From assembly GCF_900129125.1 (NCBI RefSeq), contig NZ_FQVJ01000002.1, positions 1 through 64,000 of the forward strand: a DNA stretch of 64,000 nt, read 5' to 3'. Shown here piece by piece: positions 50,494 through 59,011 of this stretch. Both the position numbers and the translations under genes were made by a program. Within the stretch, counting starts at the first letter, position 1. Each line of letters starts with the position of its first letter. The DNA is from Acidocella aminolytica 101 = DSM 11237 (GTDB lineage Bacteria > Pseudomonadota > Alphaproteobacteria > Acetobacterales > Acetobacteraceae). The notes below the pieces were generated by a model, which worked only from the letters and a program-made list of their open reading frames with translations, had not been told where the DNA came from and searched no databases.

Positions 50494-51378
50494 TTATTTC
50501 TTGGCAGCCTCGGTTTTTTTGGCTTTCTTCAGAATTTCATTCTGTACGACACTCTGAATCCCGCCAGCTGCCTGCTGCGCGGCTGCCGTGCCGACATCGC
50601 CCCAGTAAGGTGACATATCGGAAGGTGTTAAGTCATGAATTTGGGTGACCTGACCGACGATTCGGTTATTGCGGTCACGCACGACCCAGTCCAGTTCGAC
50701 CGTAACCTGACCTTTTGGGGCGGGCGTGGTTTTAACCTTGCCGGTGACTGTGAAATCCGCTTCCTGAGCGGTTTTGGCCAGCTCTAAATTGGGGCTGGGC
50801 AAGGACCGGGCGAGGTCCGTTGGCAAGGAGGTGTCACCGTCTCCCGGTGCTCCTATGACCGTGCCGATAAAGATGCGAGGCGTGCGGTTTTCAAGCGATT
50901 GCGGGTTGCTCTGTTGAATTTCCGCGTTGATCTTGGTCATCAGCTTGGAAAGGGCAGGGGCATCAGCTTTGGCCGCATTGAGTAATGCAGTTGGGTCTCC
51001 AGTCTCCCAGCCTTGCGCCGGGATCGGCAAGCCGGTTTGTTTGCCGTAGGATTTTCCGTCTGGGCCGATCACGTCGTAAACAGGTGTGACCATATCACCG
51101 GCTGATTTGGCAGTGATTTGCAGATGCCAGTTATCTTTTTGAATTGGCCCGGCAACACTGGGAACATCATAGGCAGCAAGTTCGCTTGCCAGGTCATGGG
51201 CGTATAAACCTGCTGTTTTGTCCGCCAGATGCGTTCCTGCGGGAGGTGGTACCATTAGCACGGGGGCGGGTGGCATGGCCAGCTTGGCGGCCACGGGGCC
51301 CGGGTTGCCGTAAAAAGGCTGGGGCAGTGTGCCACAACCTGAAAGCAGCAAGGCGATAAGGAGAGGGGTGCGTTTCAT
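50494..51378 (-). CDS. lipoprotein of unknown function
   Basis: Exported lipoprotein of 294 residues; the signal peptide ends in the lipobox LLSGCGT. I do not recognise a named family. The mature part has LYAHDLASELAAYDVPSV (a SH3-free alpha/beta look), WHLQITAKSAGDMVTPVYDV and VELDWVVRDRNNRIVGQVTQ, which suggests a beta-sheet-rich domain. It ends with a Lys/Ala-rich helix. Two starts are in frame; the ATG at 51378 overlaps the pgeF stop by ATGA and is used. As the last gene of the hldD-lgt-midA-pgeF run, right after Lgt, it is probably itself an Lgt client. Confidence 0.78.
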   Translation of the reverse strand: MKRTPLLIALLLSGCGTLPQPFYGNPGPVAAKLAMPPAPVLMVPPPAGTHLADKTAGLYAHDLASELAAYDVPSVAGPIQKDNWHLQITAKSAGDMVTPVYDVIGPDGKSYGKQTGLPIPAQGWETGDPTALLNAAKADAPALSKLMTKINAEIQQSNPQSLENRTPRIFIGTVIGAPGDGDTSLPTDLARSLPSPNLELAKTAQEADFTVTGKVKTTPAPKGQVTVELDWVVRDRNNRIVGQVTQIHDLTPSDMSPYWGDVGTAAAQQAAGGIQSVVQNEILKKAKKTEAAKK

Positions 51379-52112
51379 GAACATATGATGGAAATCTGAT
51401 GTCCTGTGGCAGCTTCCTGGCGCAAGGTTTTGCGGCGATATGAGAAAAAGAGGGCTTCGTCAGCGCAGGTGTCGTGCGGCAGAATCTCAGCGGTGATTCC
51501 GGCCCGCGTGAGCCGCGCGGCGCAGTAGCCGGGCAGATCGAACCAAAAATGGCCAAGCTTTCCATTCGTGAAAAATGCCGCGCTGGAGGTGGCTTCCGCA
51601 ATAAGCGCGGCGCGCATTTCATGCCCAACTTCATAGCTAGGCTGATGGATACAAGGGCCGATGGTGGCCTGGATGTTTTGCGCACCCATAGCCTGCAACG
51701 CTTGCGCTGTTGCCTCCAGCACGCCAGCAAGCGCCCCCCGCCACCCAGCATGGGCGGCACCGACGGCTCCGTTATCGCCAAGAAAGAGCACCGGCGCGCA
51801 ATCCGCCGTGATGATGCCCAGGGCCAAGCCGGGCTGTTGGGTCACCAGCGCGTCTCCTTGTGGTCCGGCACCTTCTGCCCATCGGGTGGTAACGGTCACG
51901 ACATGCGGGCCGTGTATTTGCTTCACCCCCAGTAACGCGTCTCTCGGCATTCCCATAGCGGAGGCCGCCCGTGCCCGGTTTTCCTGCACCAGAGACGGTT
52001 CGTCAGACGAAAAGCCGCAATTCAGGCTGTCATAGACCCCTGAGGAGACGCCTCCCAGGCGGGTGAAAAAGCCATGCCTGACGGGCAGATGGGATGCGAT
52101 GAAGCGGGTCAT
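51375..52112 (-). CDS. pgeF: PgeF/YfiH laccase-domain protein
   Basis: Protein of 245 residues of the multicopper-oxidase-like YfiH family. E. coli PgeF corrects peptidoglycan by removing mis-inserted UDP-MurNAc-L-Ser; other members act as purine nucleoside phosphorylases. VGAAHAGWRGALAGVLE with the metal His, ADCAPVLFLGD with Cys and the GPCIHQPSYEVG with His are the active-site parts. The ATGA overlaps on both sides place it in a coupled run with midA, as is usual in alphaproteobacteria. Confidence 0.93.
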   Translation of the reverse strand: MTRFIASHLPVRHGFFTRLGGVSSGVYDSLNCGFSSDEPSLVQENRARAASAMGMPRDALLGVKQIHGPHVVTVTTRWAEGAGPQGDALVTQQPGLALGIITADCAPVLFLGDNGAVGAAHAGWRGALAGVLEATAQALQAMGAQNIQATIGPCIHQPSYEVGHEMRAALIAEATSSAAFFTNGKLGHFWFDLPGYCAARLTRAGITAEILPHDTCADEALFFSYRRKTLRQEAATGHQISIICS

Positions 52113-53044
52113 TCAAATCCTGGCAAGGGTGGCAGACCAGGCGGGCAAACAGCCAGCACCTTGAACAGGCTGCCCATTGCTTCCGGCGCCGTCAAGCGTT
52201 GAACGGACAGGCGGAGGTCCATGGCCTTCTCGGGATGGCGCTGGGCTAGACGGTCGCTGCGTTGGTAGAGGCCCAAAGCTGTCAGAAAATGATTCTGCTT
52301 TATCGGCCCTTGGGCGTGAACGGCCCGTTTTAAAGCGGCGAAGTCAACATGCGCTGTCAGATCCGCCTCGCCGGGGGCGGTCAGTGGGTCGGCGTAAGCG
52401 CAGTTGCGGATGGCCTGCACGCTTTCCCCGGCGGCGCTTTCAGAGGGACCGTAATCAATGAACAGACCAATGGCGCCGCGTGCTGAGAGAGTGCGGACAA
52501 ACGCCAAAGCCGCTTCGTTAACCTCTCGTACGCTGCCGACAGGATCGTCAGGCAGATTATAGTCGGCGGGTAATTCCACATAGGCGCCATGCTCGACATA
52601 ACGCTCCATCCACCCCGATTCGCGGCGGATAAATTGGCGGACGGGTAAAGTGTCCAGAAACTCGTTTGCCAGCAGAATCATCGGGCCGCTGGGGATGCTG
52701 GCCAAATTATCGTGCCATTGGGCGTACGGGACGCGTGATGCTTGTTCAGCTCGCAAGGCAGGGGAGGTCTCGATGAAATGGACCTTCCGCGTCGGCCAGA
52801 CGCGAAGGGCGTCTTCCATCAATAAACCGCGCCCTGGCCCGGCCTCAGCCAGGATAATATCTTCCGGCGCGCCTGCCATTTGCCAGACGATCTTAGCCCA
52901 GGCGCCCAGCAGTTCACCGAAAACCTGGGTGATTTCAGGAGATGTTATGAAATCCTGCCCAAATTTCCGGTTTGCGTAATAAGCCGCATTGGCGCGGGCC
53001 ATGAAATGGTCGAAGCGTTCAGCTGACACGCCTGCGCCTTGCAT
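52109..53044 (-). CDS. MidA/NDUFAF7-family SAM-dependent methyltransferase
   Basis: Class I methyltransferase of 311 residues (PF02636-like). Mitochondrial relatives methylate an Arg of complex I subunit NDUFS2. Marks are FITSPEITQVFGELLGAW, the SAM loop LAEAGPGRGLLMEDAL, LLANEFLDTLPV and FIDYGPSE. The N-terminus is shorter than in most members and the start is unclear: the ATG at 53044 overlaps lgt by 26 bases without a ribosome site, while a GTG at 53029 has AAGG seven bases before it. Gene order lgt-midA-pgeF is the common one. Confidence 0.9.
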   Translation of the reverse strand: MQGAGVSAERFDHFMARANAAYYANRKFGQDFITSPEITQVFGELLGAWAKIVWQMAGAPEDIILAEAGPGRGLLMEDALRVWPTRKVHFIETSPALRAEQASRVPYAQWHDNLASIPSGPMILLANEFLDTLPVRQFIRRESGWMERYVEHGAYVELPADYNLPDDPVGSVREVNEAALAFVRTLSARGAIGLFIDYGPSESAAGESVQAIRNCAYADPLTAPGEADLTAHVDFAALKRAVHAQGPIKQNHFLTALGLYQRSDRLAQRHPEKAMDLRLSVQRLTAPEAMGSLFKVLAVCPPGLPPLPGFE

Positions 53045-53822
53045 AGAGAATCAGCGCAAAACCGGCGATGACCATGGGAATTGACAAGAGCTGGCCCATG
53101 GTGGTGCCGAATGGCAAAAAACCCAGGAACGGGTCAGGTTCGCGGAAACACTCGCCGGTAATGCGTGCGACGCCATAGCCCAGAACAAAAATGCCAGAGA
53201 GCATGCCAGGGCGGCTGCGAATGGCAGTTGAGCGGGCGCATAGCAACATGACGCAGAGCAGTACGATCCCCTCCAGGGAGGCTTCTATCAGCTCTGAGGG
53301 GTAACGCGGCAGCTGATAAGGGTCACCCGGATACACCATGGCGAGGGGAAAGCCCGCCGGGGCTGGGCGGCCCCATAATTCGCCATTGATGAAATTGGCG
53401 CACCGGCCCAGGAACAGCCCGATTGGAACCGCTACGGAAATACGGTCAGCGAAGCGGAGCGGGTTGAGCCTATGCTTCCAGCAGAATGCCAAAATTGCGA
53501 CGGTAACACCTAGAAAACCGCCGTGAAAGCTCATCCCGCCATCCCATACGCGCGGGATTGCGAGGGGATGGGTAAAAAAATAGACCGGCTGGTAAAATAG
53601 CACATAGCCTGTGCGTCCACCCAGAATAACGCCCAGAACGGCCCAAGTCAGAAAATCATCAACCTGCTCACCAGTCGCGGCCACGGGAGGGCGCGAGACC
53701 ATGTACCGGACTAAACGCCAACCGATGAGCAGCCCGGTTATGTAGGCCAGCGCATAATAATGGATGAATACCGGGCCGATATAAAAGCCCTTTGGAAAGA
53801 CCGGGAGAATGATAGGATTCAT
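53019..53822 (-). CDS. lgt: prolipoprotein diacylglyceryl transferase
   Basis: Inner-membrane enzyme of 267 residues that transfers diacylglycerol to the Cys of prolipoproteins. The seven-helix pattern is visible; GGRTGYVLFYQP, DGGMSFHGGFLG with the essential His and GRCANFINGELWGRP with the essential Arg identify it. The C-terminus TGECFREPDPFLGFLPFG is also conserved. It overlaps hldD by ATGA and midA by 26 bases. The window holds at least two likely substrates: PqiC and the lipoprotein at the end of the same operon. Confidence 0.96.
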   Translation of the reverse strand: MNPIILPVFPKGFYIGPVFIHYYALAYITGLLIGWRLVRYMVSRPPVAATGEQVDDFLTWAVLGVILGGRTGYVLFYQPVYFFTHPLAIPRVWDGGMSFHGGFLGVTVAILAFCWKHRLNPLRFADRISVAVPIGLFLGRCANFINGELWGRPAPAGFPLAMVYPGDPYQLPRYPSELIEASLEGIVLLCVMLLCARSTAIRSRPGMLSGIFVLGYGVARITGECFREPDPFLGFLPFGTTMGQLLSIPMVIAGFALILYARRRRVS

Positions 53823-54802
53823 CTGTAAGGGTCCAGCTGGCGCAGATGATTTTTGATATAAGTGGTCACACCTTCCTCCAGCGTCAGGAAGTCGTGGTTA
53901 AAGCCGAGCGCGCGGAGCCGCGCCATAGGGGCTTGTGTAAAAGATTGATACTGCCCCCGGAGGGCCGTGGGCATTTCAACGAATTCAATACGTTCTGGCA
54001 GTCCGTTGGCAGTGCATACGGCGCGCGCCAGATCCGCATAAGAGCGTGCTGTGCCGGTGCCGAGATTGAAGATGCCTGCCAGATTCCGGGCGGAGAGTAG
54101 AAATTTTAGGGCAGCGGTGACGTCGTCTATATATATGAAGTCGCGCTTCTGCTGACCGTCGGGCAGGCCGGGCTGGTCGGATTTGAAAAGACGCGCCGGA
54201 CCGCCAGCCATGACCTCGTCATGTTTGACCTTCACGACCGAGATCATCTTGCCTTTATGGTATTCATTCGGCCCAAAGACGTTGAAAAACTTTACGCCAG
54301 CCCAGTTTGGCGGCGCGTTCTGGTGTTCCGTGGCTTGACGCGTGGCCCAGAGGTCAAAAGCATGTTTGCTCCAGCCATAAAGATTAAGAGGCTGGAGTTT
54401 CAGCAATGCGGACAAGGCGTAATCGTCGTCAAAGCCAGAGCCGCCATTGCCGTAAGTGGAAGCGGAGGAGGCGTAGATGAACCGGACCTGATGTTTGGCG
54501 CACCAGTTCCAGAGCATTTGGCTAAGCGTCACGTTGGTCCGCCAGACAAGATCCGCGTCGCGGGCCGTTGTTTCAGAAATTGCGCCCAGGTGAATAATGG
54601 CGGATAGAGGCGGAGAACTGGCGAGCCATGTCTCCAGGTCCTCGGGTGCAATGACCATAAAGGGCGGGTGATGGTACAAATTCCGCCATTTCTGCCCTTC
54701 CTGGCCAAGCCAGTCAGCAATAATGACCTCTCGCCCTTCAGCTGCGAGCGCAGCATGGAGATTGGAGCCGATGAAACCGGAGCCGCCCGTGACCAATATC
54801 AT
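53819..54802 (-). CDS. hldD: ADP-L-glycero-D-manno-heptose 6-epimerase
   Basis: NADP-dependent short-chain epimerase of 327 residues that makes the heptose donor for the inner core of lipopolysaccharide. GGSGFIGSN begins at residue 6; catalytic YGWSK (Y-x-x-x-K) follows, and FFNVFGPNEYHKGKMISVV and QKRDFIYIDDV are typical of HldD/RfaD. The frame is open to 54904, but the ATG at 54802 places the Rossmann motif correctly. It heads a coupled run with lgt, midA, pgeF and a lipoprotein, and diverges from ubiK. Confidence 0.94.
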   Translation of the reverse strand: MILVTGGSGFIGSNLHAALAAEGREVIIADWLGQEGQKWRNLYHHPPFMVIAPEDLETWLASSPPLSAIIHLGAISETTARDADLVWRTNVTLSQMLWNWCAKHQVRFIYASSASTYGNGGSGFDDDYALSALLKLQPLNLYGWSKHAFDLWATRQATEHQNAPPNWAGVKFFNVFGPNEYHKGKMISVVKVKHDEVMAGGPARLFKSDQPGLPDGQQKRDFIYIDDVTAALKFLLSARNLAGIFNLGTGTARSYADLARAVCTANGLPERIEFVEMPTALRGQYQSFTQAPMARLRALGFNHDFLTLEEGVTTYIKNHLRQLDPYR

Positions 54803-54848
54803 GGGTGGCGTTATATGGAGAAGCAGTCGAACAGAGAAGGCCTGCCAG

Positions 54849-55115
54849 ATGACTGAACGTCCGAAATTTTTTGATGACATTGCCGGGGTTGCGGGGGGCG
54901 CCATTTCAGCCTTGGCTGGACTAAAGGACGAGGTTTCGTCCTTGGTGAAGGCGCGCGTGGAAGAAGCCGTGCGGCGATTGGATTTGGTGTCTCGGGAAGA
55001 GTTTGACGCGATGGCTGAACTGGCCCGTCGCGCTCGGGAACAGGCCGAGGCGCTGGAACGGCGTGTGGAAGCACTTGAAAAAGTCCAGACCCAGCAAGGC
55101 GGTGAAAAAGCGTAA
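54849..55115 (+). CDS. ubiK: UbiK-type accessory factor of ubiquinone synthesis
   Basis: Short protein of 88 residues of the YqiC/UbiK (BMFP) family. RPKFFDDIAGVAGGAISAL is the membrane-touching amphipathic helix, and residues 40-82 form a trimeric coiled coil with the REEFDAMAELARRAREQAEALERRV pattern, split in heptads. UbiK supports the aerobic ubiquinone-making complex in E. coli. An upstream in-frame ATG at 54723 lies in hldD; the ATG at 54849 follows AGAGAAGG. No other ubi genes are near. Confidence 0.9.
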   Translation: MTERPKFFDDIAGVAGGAISALAGLKDEVSSLVKARVEEAVRRLDLVSREEFDAMAELARRAREQAEALERRVEALEKVQTQQGGEKA

Positions 55116-55300
55116 AATTAAGCCGGTGGTAACCGGGGGCTTCTAACTTTGTGACGGATCAGCCCTAACGCAGCATGTGCAATGGGAAAGAGCCTTTGTC
55201 GAACTTATTGCGATAAAAGCTCTTTTTAGCGCCGATAGAAAGGTTGTTCTTGACGCAAGGTTAATCGACGCTCAACTTTGGCGGCCGGTGGGAGTTTGGT
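55116..55300. other. intergenic after ubiK
   Basis: About 185 bases. Part of a weak competing frame (55177-55605) starts here; nothing convincing is seen. Presumably holds the promoter of the small membrane protein and the methyltransferase. Confidence 0.4.
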
Positions 55301-55564
55301 ATGAGATACCAAGGTTTAACTTATATCGCGCCGTGTATGACGTTTTTTTCACTGGGACGTTCGGCACTGGGCGTTTTGACACTGGGGATGCAGATATCTC
55401 TGTTTTTCTGGCCGATGGCGGCCGGTTGGGCGCGAAAAGCGCGGGAGCAGGAAAGCGCCCAGAAAACGCTCGAGACATTGTTCGAGAGATACCGGCCTAT
55501 GGAGGACGTTGTGGATGGGATAGCCCCTTCCGCCAGAGCCAAGACGTCTTGGCAGCTAGCGTGA
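55301..55564 (+). CDS. small membrane protein of unknown function
   Basis: An 87-residue frame between ubiK and a methyltransferase. Residues 13-42 (MTFFSLGRSALGVLTLGMQI then SLFFWPMAAG) look like one long hydrophobic segment, followed by a charged helix (RKAREQESAQKTLETLFERY). A GGGAG ribosome site lies seven bases before the ATG. A competing 142-residue frame (55177-55605) covers the same DNA but reads as low-complexity Arg/Gly-rich sequence and overlaps the next gene, so I prefer this one. I do not recognise a family; size and layout recall phasin-like or small envelope proteins. Confidence 0.55.
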   Translation: MRYQGLTYIAPCMTFFSLGRSALGVLTLGMQISLFFWPMAAGWARKAREQESAQKTLETLFERYRPMEDVVDGIAPSARAKTSWQLA

Positions 55565-55580
55565 GACGCTCGGCGTTTTT

Positions 55581-56228
55581 ATGGACAAAGAACAATTTAT
55601 TATAACGCAGACCGCTGTAGGGCGTTCTTTATTAGTAACTGAAATCAGGCTGTATTTGGCTTCTGAACTGACGCCGCTATGGCTGGCGACAGAAGATTAT
55701 CTGGGCCGGCATAACGTGGCTCCGCCATACTGGGCCTTTGCTTGGCCGGGATCAGAGGCGTTGGCGCGCTATATCACGGATAATCCGTCCTTGGTCCGGG
55801 GAAAGCGCGTGCTGGACTTTGCCGCGGGCTGTGGCTTGGCGGGCATTGCGGCGGCGCGCGCGGGGGCGGCGTTTGTGGAAGCAGCGGAAATTGATCCGCT
55901 GGCGACTGAAGCCATCAGACTGAATGCTGAATTGAATGGTGTGTCACTTTCGGTAACAGAAGGGGACGTTGTTGGGCGGAAAGGTGGATGGGATGTAATT
56001 TTCGCGGGGGACATATGTTATGAACAGAAGATGGCCGGGCTGATTGTTCCGTGGCTCCAACAGCAGTCGGAATGCAGTATAGTTCTTTTGGCGGACCCAG
56101 GCCGCAAATACAGACCTGACCTGTCAGAACAGGAAATAGGGCAATACATCGTCCCTACGAGCTTGGAGCTAGAAGACACAAAACAAAGGCAAGTAGGGTT
56201 ATACGCAATTTCTAACCGAAGCGTTTGA
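55581..56228 (+). CDS. ETF-beta lysine methyltransferase-like protein
   Basis: SAM-dependent methyltransferase of 215 residues of the METTL20/ETFBKMT-like group. PPYWAFAWPGSEALARYI followed by KRVLDFAAGCGLAGIAAAR and AAEIDPLATEAIRLNAELNG is the classical pattern; IFAGDICYEQKM replaces the DxxY motif of seven-beta-strand lysine methyltransferases. Bacterial members (for example in Agrobacterium) methylate the electron-transfer flavoprotein beta subunit, which takes electrons from acyl-CoA dehydrogenase. With the beta-oxidation genes and sdh in this window the assignment makes sense, but no ETF genes are in view. Confidence 0.82.
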   Translation: MDKEQFIITQTAVGRSLLVTEIRLYLASELTPLWLATEDYLGRHNVAPPYWAFAWPGSEALARYITDNPSLVRGKRVLDFAAGCGLAGIAAARAGAAFVEAAEIDPLATEAIRLNAELNGVSLSVTEGDVVGRKGGWDVIFAGDICYEQKMAGLIVPWLQQQSECSIVLLADPGRKYRPDLSEQEIGQYIVPTSLELEDTKQRQVGLYAISNRSV

Positions 56229-56254
56229 GCAGGGCAGAGTTTCATTCCGAATCG

Positions 56255-56283
56255 TTGACCGGCTCATCCGCGCGGACTAAGCA
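56255..56283 (+). promoter_or_regulatory. candidate sigma-70 promoter of sdhCDAB
   Basis: TTGACC at 56255-56260 and TAAGCA at 56278-56283 with a 17-base spacer, in the gap before sdhC. The -10 is weak, so this is only a plausible match. Confidence 0.35.
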
Positions 56284-56326
56284 CCTGCAACATAATGGCT
56301 GAAATGACCTGACAGAAAGGTTTCCT

Positions 56327-56758
56327 ATGAAGGATGTCCGCGAGGCCCTGATGATAGGGCATAATTCCGAGGGCAAGCTTGTCCGCCGGCCGCTTTCCCC
56401 GCATTTGCAGGTCTATAAACCTCAAATTTCTTCCGCAACTTCGATTTTTCACCGCATCACGGGCGTTGCTCTGAGCGTGGGAACAATCCTGATGACGTTG
56501 TGGCTGATTTGCGCGGCGTCCGGGGATGCGGCTTTCTCCGTGATTCAGGCGTTTTTCGCCTCCTGGATTGGGATGCTGATCCTGTTCGGGTTCACGATCG
56601 CCCTGTTTTATCATTTTTGCAACGGCATCAGGCACTTGGCTTGGGATGCGGGCAAGGGATTTGAGCTTCCCGACATGCACCGCAGCGGCAAGCTGGTTTT
56701 CGCGGCGACGATCGTTCTGACCGTCGCTTTCTGGGTCATTGCTCTTCTGGTGTGGTGA
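56327..56758 (+). CDS. sdhC: succinate dehydrogenase cytochrome b556 subunit
   Basis: Membrane anchor of complex II, 143 residues, with three helices (near 49-71, 75-100, 122-142). RPLSPHLQVYKPQISSATSI is the usual start and SIFHRITGV holds residues near the quinone site; the heme-binding His is in FYHFCNGIRHLAWD. An AAAGG ribosome site precedes the start. First gene of sdhCDAB; its stop is six bases before the sdhD ATG. Confidence 0.94.
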   Translation: MKDVREALMIGHNSEGKLVRRPLSPHLQVYKPQISSATSIFHRITGVALSVGTILMTLWLICAASGDAAFSVIQAFFASWIGMLILFGFTIALFYHFCNGIRHLAWDAGKGFELPDMHRSGKLVFAATIVLTVAFWVIALLVW

Positions 56759-56763
56759 GAGAC

Positions 56764-57171
56764 ATGAGCACGCAAGATAAAGATCTCTCGATTAAAATTC
56801 GCCGCAGCGCGCTTGGCCGTGCACGTGGTTTGGGGTCTGCGAAATCCGGGTCCGCCCATTGGTGGGCTGAGCGGATGACTGCCGCGGCTTTGCTGCCGCT
56901 GTCGCTCTATTTCGTGGTTTCAGTCATTATTCTGCTTGGCGCAGACCAAGCGCATATGGCAGCTTATATGGCTGAGCCCTGGAACAGCGCGCTGTTCCTC
57001 GCGCTGATCGCCATCATGTTCTACCACCTTTCCATGGGGTTGCAGGTGGTTATCGAGGATTATGTGCCGGATGAAGCCAAGCGCCTGATCACGTTGCTGG
57101 TGATTAAAGGCGTGATTATCTTCCTGGCGCTGGCATCTGCCGTCTCCGTCCTCAAACTCGCTTTCTCCTGA
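56764..57171 (+). CDS. sdhD: succinate dehydrogenase hydrophobic membrane anchor subunit
   Basis: Second membrane anchor, 135 residues, with three helices. GSAKSGSAHWWAERMTA gives the family N-terminal region, and FYHLSMGLQVVIEDYV contains the heme-ligating His and the conserved D-Y pair near the quinone pocket. A GTG at 56752 is also in frame and overlaps sdhC; the ATG at 56764 is preferred for its GAGAG site. sdhA follows after 12 bases. Confidence 0.93.
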   Translation: MSTQDKDLSIKIRRSALGRARGLGSAKSGSAHWWAERMTAAALLPLSLYFVVSVIILLGADQAHMAAYMAEPWNSALFLALIAIMFYHLSMGLQVVIEDYVPDEAKRLITLLVIKGVIIFLALASAVSVLKLAFS

Positions 57172-57183
57172 ACGAGGGGTCCA

Positions 57184-58995
57184 ATGAACGCGATCTCCAA
57201 GCCCTCTAACGGGGCCTATAATATTATCGACCATACCTACGATGTGGTTGTGGTTGGTGCGGGTGGCTCCGGCCTGCGCGCTACGCTAGGTATGGTGGCA
57301 TCCGGGCTGAAGACGGCCTGCATCACCAAGGTGTTCCCTACACGCTCCCACACAGTGGCGGCGCAGGGCGGCATCGGCGCTTCGCTCGGTAATATGGGCG
57401 AGGATAACTGGCGCTGGCATATGTACGACACCGTGAAGGGGTCTGACTGGCTGGGTGACCAGGACGCCATCGAATATATGTGCCGCGAGGCGGTTCCAGC
57501 GATTTATGAGCTGGAACATTTCGGTGTGCCTTTCTCCCGTACGGAAGACGGCAAGATCTATCAGCGCCCCTTCGGCGGCCACATGAAAGAATACGGTAAG
57601 GAACCGGCCCAGCGCGCCTGCGCTGCCGCAGACCGTACTGGCCATGCTATTCTGCACACGCTGTACCAGCAGTGCCTGAAGCACGACGCTGAGTTCTTCG
57701 TGGAATACTTTGCCCTCGACCTGATCATGGACGAGGAAGGTGTCTGCCGTGGCGTGATGGCCTGGTGCCTGGAAGATGGCACGATCCATCGCTTCCGCGG
57801 GCAGATGGTGGTGTTGGCCACCGGCGGTTATGGCCGCGCCTATCTCTCCTGCACCTCCGCCCATACCTGCACAGGTGATGGTGGCGGCATGGTGATCCGT
57901 GCCGGCCTGCCTGTTCAGGATATGGAGTTTGTGCAGTTCCACCCGACCGGTATTTTCCCCGCTGGTTGCCTCATTACCGAGGGGGCGCGCGGTGAGGGTG
58001 GTTATCTGACCAACTCCGAGGGCGAGCGCTTCATGGAGCGTTATGCGCCGACGGCGAAGGATCTGGCCTCCCGTGACGTGGTCTCCCGCTCGATGACTAT
58101 CGAGATCAATGAAGGCCGTGGCGTTGGGGCGAATAAGGATCACATCCTGCTGCATCTGGAGCATCTGGGTGCGGATATTCTGCATGAGCGTCTGCCGGGC
58201 ATTTCCGAGACCGCGCGCGTGTTCGCGGGGGTGGATGTGACCAAGGAGCCGATCCCTGTTCTGCCGACCGTGCATTATAACATGGGCGGTATTCCGACCA
58301 ACTATAAGGCTGAGGTGCTGCGCCCAACGGCTGAGAACCCGGATGCGGTGGTGCCCGGCCTGATGGCTGTCGGTGAGGCGGCCTGCGTTTCAGTGCATGG
58401 CGCCAACCGTCTTGGTACCAACTCGCTGCTCGACCTCGTGGTGTTTGGTCGTGCGGCCGCGCATCGCGCGGCTGAGGTGGTAAAACCGGGCGCGACGCAG
58501 GCGCCGTTGCCCGCAGGGGCCGGTGAAGCATCGCTTGGGCGGTTTGACGCGACCCGTCACGCCAAGGGCGGCACCAAAGTGGCCGAATTGCGCGACCAGT
58601 TGCAGCGCACCATGCAGAGCCATGCGGCTGTGTTCCGTAACTCCAAATCTCTCACCGAAGGTGTGCAGAAGATGGAGAAGATCTGGGGTGGGTTGAAGGA
58701 CATTAACGTGACCGACCAGTCCCTGATCTGGAATTCCGATCTCATGGAAGCGTTGGAACTACAGAATCTCATGGGGAATGCCGTTGCCACCATGGTTGGC
58801 GCGGAAGCCCGTAAGGAAAGCCGCGGTGCCCAGGCGCATGACGACTATCCTGACCGTGACGACCATGAATGGATGAAGCACACGGTTGCTACTGTGGCCG
58901 AAAATGGCGAGGTGAATCTGAGCTATCGTCCGGTGAAGATGCAGACCCTCACCAACGAGGTCTCTGTGTTCCCGCCCAAGAAGCGCGTTTACTAA
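57184..58995 (+). CDS. sdhA: succinate dehydrogenase flavoprotein subunit
   Basis: Catalytic subunit of complex II, 603 residues. The FAD motif [16 protein letters not shown] is followed by the covalent-FAD His in [16 protein letters not shown]. Substrate-binding parts are [25 protein letters not shown], the His/Arg in HYNMGGIPT and [15 protein letters not shown]. The codon use is strongly biased to C/G-ending codons, as expected of a highly expressed gene. It links the TCA cycle to the respiratory chain at the inner membrane. Confidence 0.97.
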   Translation: MNAISKPSNGAYNIIDHTYDVVVVGAGGSGLRATLGMVASGLKTACITKVFPTRSHTVAAQGGIGASLGNMGEDNWRWHMYDTVKGSDWLGDQDAIEYMCREAVPAIYELEHFGVPFSRTEDGKIYQRPFGGHMKEYGKEPAQRACAAADRTGHAILHTLYQQCLKHDAEFFVEYFALDLIMDEEGVCRGVMAWCLEDGTIHRFRGQMVVLATGGYGRAYLSCTSAHTCTGDGGGMVIRAGLPVQDMEFVQFHPTGIFPAGCLITEGARGEGGYLTNSEGERFMERYAPTAKDLASRDVVSRSMTIEINEGRGVGANKDHILLHLEHLGADILHERLPGISETARVFAGVDVTKEPIPVLPTVHYNMGGIPTNYKAEVLRPTAENPDAVVPGLMAVGEAACVSVHGANRLGTNSLLDLVVFGRAAAHRAAEVVKPGATQAPLPAGAGEASLGRFDATRHAKGGTKVAELRDQLQRTMQSHAAVFRNSKSLTEGVQKMEKIWGGLKDINVTDQSLIWNSDLMEALELQNLMGNAVATMVGAEARKESRGAQAHDDYPDRDDHEWMKHTVATVAENGEVNLSYRPVKMQTLTNEVSVFPPKKRVY

Positions 58996-59011
58996 GGAAG
59001 GAGGCTGAACA

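Noticed and set aside
55177-55605. 142-codon frame between ubiK and the methyltransferase
   Set aside because: Overlaps the better 87-residue membrane frame and the start of the next gene; composition is poor.
57286-58275. Open frame of 329 codons opposite sdhA
   Set aside because: Explained by the codon bias of the highly expressed sdhA; the sequence is not protein-like.
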